7,371 nucleotides of DNA, taken from an uncultured Clostridia bacterium. GTDB taxonomy: Bacteria; Bacillota; Clostridia; Oscillospirales; CAG-272. Each line of letters opens with the position of its first letter. Within the stretch, counting starts at the first letter, position 1. Position numbers and translations under genes: made by a program. Below, one piece after another: positions 1 through 5,397 of this stretch. The DNA lies in contig CAMZBE010000067.1 of NCBI GenBank assembly GCA_947304475.1, forward strand, positions 1-7,371, read 5' to 3'. The notes beneath the pieces were generated by a model. The model saw nothing but the letters and a program-made list of their open reading frames with translations, did not search any database and was not told the DNA's origin.

Positions 1-111
1 CTCCTTCATCAAAGAGGCGTAGGTTTCCGGATCGGAAGAAACGTCAGTTGAGGCAAGGACCGTTTCGATTTCACGGTATCGTTCAAGCGCCTGCGTCAGT
101 TTCAGCGACAT
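1..111 (-). CDS. prfA: Peptide chain release factor 1, N-terminal fragment (cut by window edge)
   Basis: Only the first 37 codons are present; the gene runs off the left edge of the window. The reading begins MSLKLTQALERYREIETVL and continues with an SSDPETYASLMKE stretch. This matches the N-terminal helical region of bacterial RF1, whose usual form is LE-x-RYEEL-x-x-LLSDPEVISDPE-x-(Y/F). RF1 recognises UAA and UAG in the ribosomal A site and triggers peptide release; the PxT and GGQ motifs that would prove it lie outside the window. The ATG at 111-109 overlaps the last 10 bases of the aminopeptidase gene in another frame. I see no good ribosome site in front of it, so translation is probably coupled to the upstream gene. 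RF2 is the main alternative, but its N-terminus usually lacks this SDPE-type pattern. Confidence 0.72.
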   Translation of the reverse strand, partial: MSLKLTQALERYREIETVLASTDVSSDPETYASLMKE

Positions 112-1514
112 ACTTTACAGAAGGCTTTAAACGCCTCGTAGGTGGAATAGAGATCCGCCTTTGAGATCACTTCGTAGGGAGCGTGCATGGAGATCACGGG
201 GACTCCCACGTCTACCGTGTCGATATTGAGTTGCGAAATGAACTTGGCGACCGTTCCGCCTCCTCCGACGTCGATTTTTCCGAGTTCCGAAGTCTGGAAA
301 GAAACGCCGTTCTCAAGGAACAGTCTGCGGACCGTCCCGACGAACTCGGCGGATGCGTCGTTTGTCGAGGACTTTCCTCTTGCACCGGTGTATTTGCACA
401 TTGCCGTACCGCAGGAAATCATGGAACTGTTTTTTGTCTCGTAAACGTCTGAGAAGTTCGGATCGTACGCCGCCGTAACGTCGGCGGAAAGGCACATCGA
501 GTTTGCACGGACGAGAATGGGATCCGCCCCGAGCGACGATGAAATCGAATCGAGAACGTCCCGTAGAATGATCGAATTCATTCCGGTATTGCCGTCGCTA
601 CCGACCTCTTCCTTATCCGCAAGGATTACCAGCGTCGTATGCAGTCTGTCTTCGTTCTCAAAGATCGCGGTCGCGATGGGATAGGCGCAAACGCGGTCGT
701 CGTGTCCGTATGCGCCGATGAACGCACGGTCGAAACCGACGTCACGAGCCTTGAAGGCGGGAACAGCGGAGATCTCGGCGCTGACGAAATCGTCCTCGCG
801 AATACCGTATTTCTCGTTCAGGATTGAAAGGACGTTCAGTTTGATCTTGTCCGAAACGTTCTCGTCGTCGTACGGGATCCCGCCGACCAGAAGATTGAGT
901 TTCTCTCCGGGGATCGCGGATCCGAGAGGTTTTGCGGACTGTTCCTGGGCAAGATGCGGAAGAAGATCGTTGATATAGAAGACGGGATCACCGTCGTCTT
1001 CCCCGATCCTGACCTTGATTTCATCCCCGTTTGCAAGGATCACGACGCCGTGAAGGGCGAGCGGGATCGTCGTCCACTGGTACTTTTTGATACCGCCGTA
1101 ATAGTGCGTTTTGAAGAAGCACATTCCGCCTTCCTCGTAGATCGGGTTCTGTTTGAGGTCAAGACGTGGAGAATCGATATGCGCCGCCATGATCCGTACG
1201 CCGTCGAGGGCGATATTCTCGCTCCCGATCCGGAAAAGAAACAGGTTCTTTCCGCGATTGTTATAATAGTATGCGCCACCGACCTTCACGGGAAAACCGA
1301 GCGACCATTCGGAGAAACCGTTTTCCTTTGCAAGGCGGATCAGTTCGGTCGTCGCTTCACGCTCGGTTTTCGCGGCGTCGAGAAATGTCTTGTATCCCTC
1401 GGCGTACTGAAAGATTTTATCGATCCCGTCGCCCTTCTTTTCGTAAACGTTATCTTTCTTTGCGATCAGCGTTTCGGAAAGGATCTGACCTTTTGTTTTC
1501 GCGGTTTCATTCAT
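102..1514 (-). CDS. apeA: M18 family aminopeptidase (type 1, aspartyl aminopeptidase-like)
   Basis: A 470-residue cytosolic zinc metallopeptidase that removes N-terminal residues from peptides; M18 enzymes form large oligomers and often prefer acidic N-terminal residues. The M18 signatures appear in order: AHIDSPRLD (His112, metal ligand), GHDDR at 270-274 (bridging Asp), DKEEVGSDG at 300-308 (catalytic and ligand Glu302/Glu303), SADV at 343-346 (Asp345), and SMHAPYE at 442-448 (His444). The length fits the longer 'aminopeptidase 1' group of about 450-470 residues rather than the roughly 430-residue ApeB group, hence the symbol, which is a family-level guess. The start ATG overlaps the coaE stop in an ATGA arrangement, with an AAGGA ribosome site inside the end of coaE. 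The protein is complete and all ligands are present. It is co-transcribed between coaE and prfA; no functional link to either is obvious. Confidence 0.93.
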   Translation of the reverse strand: MNETAKTKGQILSETLIAKKDNVYEKKGDGIDKIFQYAEGYKTFLDAAKTEREATTELIRLAKENGFSEWSLGFPVKVGGAYYYNNRGKNLFLFRIGSENIALDGVRIMAAHIDSPRLDLKQNPIYEEGGMCFFKTHYYGGIKKYQWTTIPLALHGVVILANGDEIKVRIGEDDGDPVFYINDLLPHLAQEQSAKPLGSAIPGEKLNLLVGGIPYDDENVSDKIKLNVLSILNEKYGIREDDFVSAEISAVPAFKARDVGFDRAFIGAYGHDDRVCAYPIATAIFENEDRLHTTLVILADKEEVGSDGNTGMNSIILRDVLDSISSSLGADPILVRANSMCLSADVTAAYDPNFSDVYETKNSSMISCGTAMCKYTGARGKSSTNDASAEFVGTVRRLFLENGVSFQTSELGKIDVGGGGTVAKFISQLNIDTVDVGVPVISMHAPYEVISKADLYSTYEAFKAFCKVCR

Positions 1515-2119
1515 TTCTTTTTCCTTCTTTCCTCGATCTTATCCATGATGTAATTGAATTGTCTTTCGACGTTTGCAACGTCGCTTTCGTTCCGGATCAC
1601 GAAGTCGGCACGTTTTGTAAGTTCCTCGTCAGGTATCTGAACCGAGATGCGTTCAATCGCCTGTTTTCGCGTAATCCCGTCGCGATCAATGATCCGCCGG
1701 ATCCGGACCTCTGCCGGCGCCGTAACGGCGACCGAAACGTCACAATCACGATCAAAACCCGATTCAAAAAGGAGCGGTGCGTCGACGACTGCAACAGAAT
1801 ACCCTTTTTTCTCTTCTGATTGCAGCCAGTCGCGCATAGCGGTAAGAACGTGCTCGTGTGTGATACGGTTGAGCGCAAGGCGTTTCTCTTCGTCTGCAAA
1901 GACGATATCCGCAAGAGCGCGTCTGTTAATCGAGCCGTCTGGTTGAAGAATGCCGTCGCCGAATAACCGAGCCAAAGAGATTGTCAAAGCGCATTTGCGG
2001 GAGATCAATTCGTGATATACGGCGTCGCAATCGAAGGTGGGGATGTTGCGGGAACCAAAAAAAGCGGTCACGACAGATTTTCCGCTACCGCTGCCGCCCG
2101 CAAGTCCGATTACGAACAT
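1511..2119 (-). CDS. coaE: Dephospho-CoA kinase
   Basis: CoaE phosphorylates the ribose 3'-hydroxyl of dephospho-CoA with ATP, the last step of coenzyme A synthesis, in the cytosol. The 202-residue length is typical. The Walker A loop GGSGSGKS is at residues 8-15. It is followed by the substrate-site FDCDAVYHEL around residues 29-38, LNRITHEHV at 83-91 (the family usually has Pro where Glu89 sits), the DAPLLFESG motif at 113-121, and the lid region with RDGITRKQAIERI. The start is well placed: a G-rich ribosome site (minus-strand AAGGGGG, near 2126-2132) lies six bases before the ATG. It is the first gene of a minus-strand operon with the aminopeptidase and prfA, read from the promoter at 2153-2181 through a leader of about 27 bases. 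The C-terminus is lysine-rich (RRKKK) and unremarkable. Confidence 0.95.
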   Translation of the reverse strand: MFVIGLAGGSGSGKSVVTAFFGSRNIPTFDCDAVYHELISRKCALTISLARLFGDGILQPDGSINRRALADIVFADEEKRLALNRITHEHVLTAMRDWLQSEEKKGYSVAVVDAPLLFESGFDRDCDVSVAVTAPAEVRIRRIIDRDGITRKQAIERISVQIPDEELTKRADFVIRNESDVANVERQFNYIMDKIEERRKKK

Positions 2120-2152
2120 ATCGTTCCCCCTTTTTTACCGTTCTATCAATTT

Positions 2153-2181
2153 ATTATACTGCAATAAAAGATTTCTGTCAA
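2153..2181 (-). promoter_or_regulatory. Consensus sigma-A promoter of the coaE operon
   Basis: On the minus strand, TTGACA (plus-strand TGTCAA at 2176-2181) and TATAAT (plus-strand ATTATA at 2153-2158) are separated by exactly 17 bases. All 12 box positions match the consensus. The predicted transcript starts near 2146, giving a leader of about 27 bases before coaE. Nothing else lies between it and the gene. Confidence 0.9.
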
Positions 2182-2278
2182 GAAAGCGCGGGAAAAACGC
2201 TCGTGAAAACAAGACGTGGATTCCTTGACGACTTTAAACGTCGCATTAGCCTTTCTTTCGTCTTTTTTCTTTTGGAAA
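2182..2278. other. Intergenic stretch with no recognised feature
   Basis: This is the part of the coaE/ackA gap upstream of the coaE promoter. I see no convincing gene, RNA or terminator. It is rich in A and T with a pyrimidine run on the plus strand (2251-2274). A short CGAC/GTCG hairpin is possible around 2228-2243 but is weak. Confidence 0.6.
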
Positions 2279-2308
2279 TTGACAAACCGTAAAGCGATAT
2301 GATATAAT
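2279..2308 (+). promoter_or_regulatory. Consensus sigma-A promoter pointing antisense into ackA
   Basis: TTGACA at 2279-2284 and TATAAT at 2303-2308 are separated by 18 bases, and a TGA directly before the -10 box forms an extended -10 element. The predicted start is near 2315. No plus-strand gene follows: transcription would cross the ackA terminator region and run antisense to the 3' end of ackA. It may make an antisense or small RNA, or be a relic of a former gene order. Confidence 0.65.
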
Positions 2309-2309
2309 G

Positions 2310-2327
2310 TGTCTCGGACCTCAGACA
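2310..2327. promoter_or_regulatory. Small inverted repeat at the predicted start of the antisense promoter
   Basis: TGTCT at 2310-2314 and AGACA at 2323-2327 form a 5-bp dyad with an 8-base centre. It sits across the predicted transcription start of the plus-strand promoter and just beyond the ackA terminator. It could be an operator or the start of an RNA hairpin, but arms this short can arise by chance. Confidence 0.25.
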
Positions 2328-2331
2328 AACG

Positions 2332-2358
2332 AAAAACGGGCGTCCGAAGACGCCCGTT
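2332..2358 (-). terminator. Rho-independent terminator of ackA with UUCG tetraloop
   Basis: Arms at 2335-2344 and 2349-2358 are perfectly complementary over 10 bp (minus-strand AACGGGCGTC / GACGCCCGTT). The four-base loop reads UUCG on the ackA RNA and is closed by a C-G pair, the classic extra-stable tetraloop. A T-rich tail (TTTTTCGTTTG, counting the last two stem bases) follows on the minus strand. It begins 8 bases after the ackA stop. On the plus strand no U-tract follows, so it should not stop transcripts going the other way. Confidence 0.9.
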
Positions 2359-2366
2359 GAAGTTGG

Positions 2367-3578
2367 TCATTTCACGCTTTTCGCGATCCGTTCGGCGTCC
2401 TGCGCGATCATCAGTTCCTCGTTGGTTGGGATCATGTAGATCTGAACGCGGGACTTGTCGGTTGAGAGTTTGGTTACGCCCGATCTTCCGAATGTCTTGT
2501 CGTTCACGGCGCGGTCGAAATCGACGCCGAGGAAGTCAAGCCCGGTCAGAGCGCGTTCGCGGATCGAGGCTGTGTTTTCACCGATACCGGCAGTAAAGAC
2601 GATCGCGTCAAGCCCGCCCATCGCGGCGGCGTAAGCGCCGATAAAGCGTTTGATCTGATAACCGAGGATATCCATCGCGAGTTTTGCCTGCTCGTTCCCT
2701 GCGGCAATCGCCGCTTCGAGATCACGGCAGTCGGAAGAAACCTCGGAAATGCCCTGGAATCCGCACTTCTTGTTCATGAAGTCGCTCATCTCGTCAGGCG
2801 TCATTCCGGTCTTTTTCATAATGAACGGTACGACCGCGGGATCCATATCGCCGCAGCGCGTGCCCATGATCACGCCGGCAAGCGGCGTAAAGCCCATCGA
2901 GGTATCCAGCACCTTTCCGTCCTTGACGGCGGAGATCGAAGAGCCGTTGCCGAGATGGCAGGTCACGATCTTCGTGCCTTCGGCTTTCCCGCCCATCAGT
3001 TTGATCATCTCGCCCGCAACGTATCGGTGTGAGGTTCCGTGTGCCCCGTAGCGGCGGATCGCGTAATCCTTGTACATCTTGTACGGGATACCGTACATGA
3101 ACGCCTCGGGCGGCATGGTCTGGTGGAACGCGGTGTCAAAGACGAGGATCTGAGGGGTGTCGGGCATCACGTCAAGGCAACCGCGGATCCCCTGCAGATG
3201 CGCCCCGGTGTGAAGCGGCGCGAGATCGCGGCACTTCTTGTCCAGCGTATCGTAAACTTCCTGCGTCAGAAGCACTGACTCCGAGAAATACGGACCGCCG
3301 TGGACGATACGGTGTCCTACCGCCTCGATCTCGGACATACTCTTCAGGCATCCGAGTTCGGGATCGGTCAGCGTTTCAACGAGAATACGCGTCGCGACCG
3401 AATGGTTGGGCATCGGGATCTCCTTGACGTAATCCTCTTTGCCCGGAATCTTGTGCACGATCCGGCCGTCGATGCCGATGCGCTCGCAGTTTCCCTTTGC
3501 TCTGACTTCGTTCGTCGCCGTGTCGAACAGTTGATATTTCAGCGAACTGCTCCCGGCGTTGATGACAAGTACGTTCAT
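2367..3578 (-). CDS. ackA: Acetate kinase
   Basis: AckA interconverts acetyl phosphate plus ADP with acetate plus ATP, the energy-yielding end of acetate fermentation, in the cytosol. The 403-residue length is standard. Family motifs are intact: NAGSSSLKYQLF with Asn7, GHRIVHGG at 88-95 (Arg90), VFDTAFHQTMPP (Asp148), YGAHGTSHRYV (His180), HLGNGSSI at 208-215, MGTRCGDMDP (Arg241), FTAGIGENT at 328-336 and PTNEE at 384-388. The frame is open ten codons further upstream, but the ATG at 3578 is chosen because a GGAGGA ribosome site (3583-3588) sits just before it and the family N-terminus begins there. The gene stands alone between its own promoter and terminator. No phosphotransacetylase gene (pta), its usual partner, is in the window. 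It is divergent from tmcAL, whose enzyme consumes acetate and ATP. Confidence 0.97.
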   Translation of the reverse strand: MNVLVINAGSSSLKYQLFDTATNEVRAKGNCERIGIDGRIVHKIPGKEDYVKEIPMPNHSVATRILVETLTDPELGCLKSMSEIEAVGHRIVHGGPYFSESVLLTQEVYDTLDKKCRDLAPLHTGAHLQGIRGCLDVMPDTPQILVFDTAFHQTMPPEAFMYGIPYKMYKDYAIRRYGAHGTSHRYVAGEMIKLMGGKAEGTKIVTCHLGNGSSISAVKDGKVLDTSMGFTPLAGVIMGTRCGDMDPAVVPFIMKKTGMTPDEMSDFMNKKCGFQGISEVSSDCRDLEAAIAAGNEQAKLAMDILGYQIKRFIGAYAAAMGGLDAIVFTAGIGENTASIRERALTGLDFLGVDFDRAVNDKTFGRSGVTKLSTDKSRVQIYMIPTNEELMIAQDAERIAKSVK

Positions 3579-3608
3579 ATTTTCCTCCGAAAATTCAAAA
3601 TCAAGCAT

Positions 3609-3637
3609 ATTATAAACTATCTTTTCGGATTTTGCAA
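3609..3637 (-). promoter_or_regulatory. Sigma-A promoter of ackA
   Basis: On the minus strand, a perfect TATAAT (plus-strand 3609-3614) lies 17 bases downstream of TTGCAA (3632-3637), which matches four of six -35 positions. Predicted start is near 3602, with a leader of about 24 bases. The weaker -35 box fits a regulated promoter, and a dyad lies over it. I found no exact CcpA cre site, although CcpA controls ackA in Bacillus. Confidence 0.75.
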
Positions 3638-3644
3638 GTGCAAA
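3631..3644. promoter_or_regulatory. Dyad TTTGCA-N2-TGCAAA, candidate operator between ackA and tmcAL
   Basis: A perfect 6-bp inverted repeat with a 2-base centre covers the ackA -35 box and lies about 50 bases before the tmcAL start. Its position suits a repressor or a shared regulator of the divergent pair. I cannot assign it to a regulator family. I see no convincing separate promoter for tmcAL: the best candidate, TTGCAA with CTTAAA 18 bases on, is poor. Confidence 0.35.
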
Positions 3645-3695
3645 GCGAAAATTCCCTTAAAGAAGATAAAACGAACGCCTGCAAGGAGATACGAG

Positions 3696-4928
3696 ATGAA
3701 GACCGTTGCCGTTACGGCAGAATTCAACCCGTTTCACAACGGTCACAAGTATCTTTCGGACGCGATCCGTGAAAAGTACGGTCGCGACACGGCAATCGTC
3801 GCCGTTATGTCCGGCTGTTTCGTTCAGCGCGGCGACGTTGCAATCGCTGATCCGTATTTCCGCGCCAAAACAGCCCTTCTCGGCGGTTACGACCTTGTTT
3901 TGGAACTGCCGTTTCCCTTTTCGGTTTCGGGCGCTGAAACCTTTACGCGATCGGCGGTTGATATCATCGACGCGCTCGGCGTCGTCGACGCTGTCGCGTT
4001 CGGTTCCGAATGCGGTGATCTCGGCGCTCTGCAAACCGCTGCGGACCTTCTTGCAAGCCCGAAAACGGCAGAACGGTTGCAAGTTGTAAGGGAGACCGAC
4101 GAAGGAAGGCGGCTGGGTATTCCGGAACTGATCCGTGAGATCGTGCGTGATGCCTCGCCGGAAGCGTTCGGTGAGGGAATCGGTCCAAACGATCTGCTTG
4201 CCGTGGGATATCTGAAAGCGTTAAAAAACCTTTCGTCCCCAATCGAACCATTCGTCGTAAAACGTATCGGAGGCAAGTACGAAAGCGACGCTCCGGATCA
4301 CCCCGAGTACGTCGGTGCGACCGCTCTGCGAGCACTTCTGAACGATTCCAAAAATGATATTTTTGGTAGATATATTCCGGCAGAAACCCGTTATCTTTGG
4401 GAAAACGCCATTCGGGATCATACCGTCCCGGCAACCTTCTCACCCCGGCTTTCCGATGCCGTTCTGGCACATCTGATAGCAGCCGATCCCGCCGTTTTAA
4501 CACGGCAGACCGGTCTTGACGGCGGACTGATCGCACGTCTTTGCGACGCGGCGAAAAACGCCGTTTCACTCGACGACCTGATCGCCCGGACGTCCTGCCG
4601 CTCCTGCACCGTTTCCCAGATCAGACGCATGATCCTCGCCGCATGGTTGGGCTTTACCTCCCCCGCCCCCGACGAGCGACCGCTCTACACGCGTCTGTTC
4701 GGGTTTACGGACAGAGGACAGGAAGTGTTACGGACGCTCAAGCAAAGATCCTCGCTCCAGATCCTCACCAAAACGGCGGATTATACCGCCCTTCAAGGTA
4801 AGGCGAAGGATCAGGCGGAGTTCTCTCTCTCCGCCGACCGTTTCTACAGTCTTGCGCTTCCCGTTCCCCGCCCCGCATCCGACGCGTATCGCGGTTCTCC
4901 CTGTCACATTCCGGGGAGATCTGACTGA
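3696..4928 (+). CDS. tmcAL: tRNA(Met) cytidine acetate ligase (TmcAL/YlbM family)
   Basis: TmcAL uses ATP to activate acetate as acetyl-adenylate and transfers the acetyl group to the wobble C34 of elongator tRNA-Met, making N4-acetylcytidine (known from the Bacillus YlbM family). This 410-residue protein has the usual length. The nucleotidyltransferase HxGH motif is in NPFHNGH (His14-His17), followed by MSGCFVQRGDVAI at 38-50, DLVLELPFPFS near 66-76, AFGSECGD near 101-108, GPNDLLAVGYLKAL at 163-176, an ATALR motif near 208-212, and the C-terminal RLFGFTDRG near 333-341. The frame is open far upstream, antisense to ackA, but the ATG at 3696 is chosen because AAGGAG (3683-3688) precedes it and the family begins MK-x-V-x-x-x-x-E-(F/Y)-NPFHNGH. 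It is divergent from ackA, whose product supplies acetate and ATP. Its promoter is not evident. Confidence 0.92.
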   Translation: MKTVAVTAEFNPFHNGHKYLSDAIREKYGRDTAIVAVMSGCFVQRGDVAIADPYFRAKTALLGGYDLVLELPFPFSVSGAETFTRSAVDIIDALGVVDAVAFGSECGDLGALQTAADLLASPKTAERLQVVRETDEGRRLGIPELIREIVRDASPEAFGEGIGPNDLLAVGYLKALKNLSSPIEPFVVKRIGGKYESDAPDHPEYVGATALRALLNDSKNDIFGRYIPAETRYLWENAIRDHTVPATFSPRLSDAVLAHLIAADPAVLTRQTGLDGGLIARLCDAAKNAVSLDDLIARTSCRSCTVSQIRRMILAAWLGFTSPAPDERPLYTRLFGFTDRGQEVLRTLKQRSSLQILTKTADYTALQGKAKDQAEFSLSADRFYSLALPVPRPASDAYRGSPCHIPGRSD

Positions 4929-4942
4929 CGCCGTCAAAACGC

Positions 4943-4976
4943 GAACCAGCCCGAACGAATTCTCCGGTTCTGTTTT
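4943..4976 (+). terminator. Possible weak terminator after tmcAL
   Basis: GAACC at 4943-4947 and GGTTC at 4966-4970 can pair around an 18-base loop, followed by TGTTTTTG. The stem is only 5 bp and the loop is long, so this is a marginal candidate. It lies just before the next promoter, where a stop signal for tmcAL would be expected. Confidence 0.25.
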
Positions 4977-4987
4977 TGTCGATTGCC

Positions 4988-5016
4988 TTGACAGAGCGGA
5001 TTTTCTCGGGTATGAT
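4988..5016 (+). promoter_or_regulatory. Sigma-A promoter of the small protein and DUF3048 unit
   Basis: TTGACA at 4988-4993 and TATGAT at 5011-5016 are separated by 17 bases, so eleven of twelve box positions match consensus. The predicted start near 5023 gives a leader of about 55 bases. It makes the following two genes independent of tmcAL. Confidence 0.82.
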
Positions 5017-5077
5017 GGGCTCGAACGGGCAGAGCCGGACCGCGTACGGAATACTGCAAAGAAAGGAGATGCGAAAA

Positions 5078-5371
5078 ATGAAGACGCTCAATATCGACGG
5101 AAGTTACCTCACCTACAAAGGAATGCCCCTCGTCCGTCACGGAAACGAAATCTATTACGGCGATCTCTCGTACGAATATCATCTGTTCATGATGATCATG
5201 TCGCAGAAGAACGTACAGATCGGAGACAAAACGGTCGAAGTCCCCGACATGATCCTCGTGCAGGTCTGCACAAAGGATGGAAAGCCGGTCAAACAGAAGA
5301 TGGTTACGGACGGGCTTTACGAGGCGTTCGACCTCGGACGTGTCTGGCTCGAGAATACGCTCGTATCCTGA
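5078..5371 (+). CDS. Uncharacterised 97-residue cytosolic protein
   Basis: I cannot name this family. The protein starts MKTLNIDGSYLTYKGMPLVR and has no signal peptide, membrane segment, cysteine pair or nucleotide-binding motif. It carries an aromatic-rich patch, EIYYGDLSYEYHLFMMI (residues 24-40), then alternating strand-like segments (VEVPDMILVQV) and an acidic C-terminal helix-like end (LYEAFDLGRVWLENTLVS). It looks like a compact, mainly beta single domain. The ATG at 5078 is chosen because AAAGGAG (5062-5068) lies nine bases before it; the in-frame ATG at 5069 touches that site. It is a real gene rather than a chance frame: it has its own near-consensus promoter, a strong ribosome site, and a short 26-base gap to the DUF3048 gene, with which it should be co-transcribed. 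I have a faint impression of similar small proteins in Clostridia genomes but cannot confirm it. Confidence 0.85.
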   Translation: MKTLNIDGSYLTYKGMPLVRHGNEIYYGDLSYEYHLFMMIMSQKNVQIGDKTVEVPDMILVQVCTKDGKPVKQKMVTDGLYEAFDLGRVWLENTLVS

Positions 5372-5397
5372 TTTCCCTGAACACAAGGAGGTAAAAA

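Noticed and set aside
7..18. 12-base match TCATCAAAGAGG between the prfA start region and the complement of the rpmG leader hairpin (6678-6689)
   Set aside because: A few 12-base matches are expected by chance in a window of this length; no shared context.
954..1553. Plus-strand open frame of 199 codons opposite the aminopeptidase gene
   Set aside because: It is antisense to a gene with full M18 motifs, has no ribosome site or family resemblance, and its composition is that of a shadow frame. The frames at 1271-1819 (+), 3964-4569 (-) and 4852-5394 (+) are rejected for the same reason.
2178..2246. Minus-strand 22-codon frame upstream of coaE with an AAAGG-like ribosome site
   Set aside because: It lies upstream of and across the -35 box of the coaE promoter and has no promoter of its own; chance open frame.
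3579..3608. Longer ackA start adding ten residues
   Set aside because: The extension would begin upstream of the ribosome site and cover the predicted transcription start; acetate kinases begin at the MNVLVINAGSSS position.
3637..3655. Possible CcpA cre site near the ackA promoter (TGCAAAGCGAAAA)
   Set aside because: The spacing between the TGnAA part and the CG is one base too long for the cre consensus, and the second half does not match.
3300..3695. N-terminal extension of the tmcAL frame by 132 codons
   Set aside because: It runs antisense through ackA and the intergenic region. The strong AAGGAG site and the family N-terminus place the start at 3696.
4348..4366. 8-bp inverted repeat CCAAAAAT-N3-ATTTTTGG inside tmcAL
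   Set aside because: Low-complexity A/T arms of this length are expected by chance several times in a window this size; the codons fit the protein.
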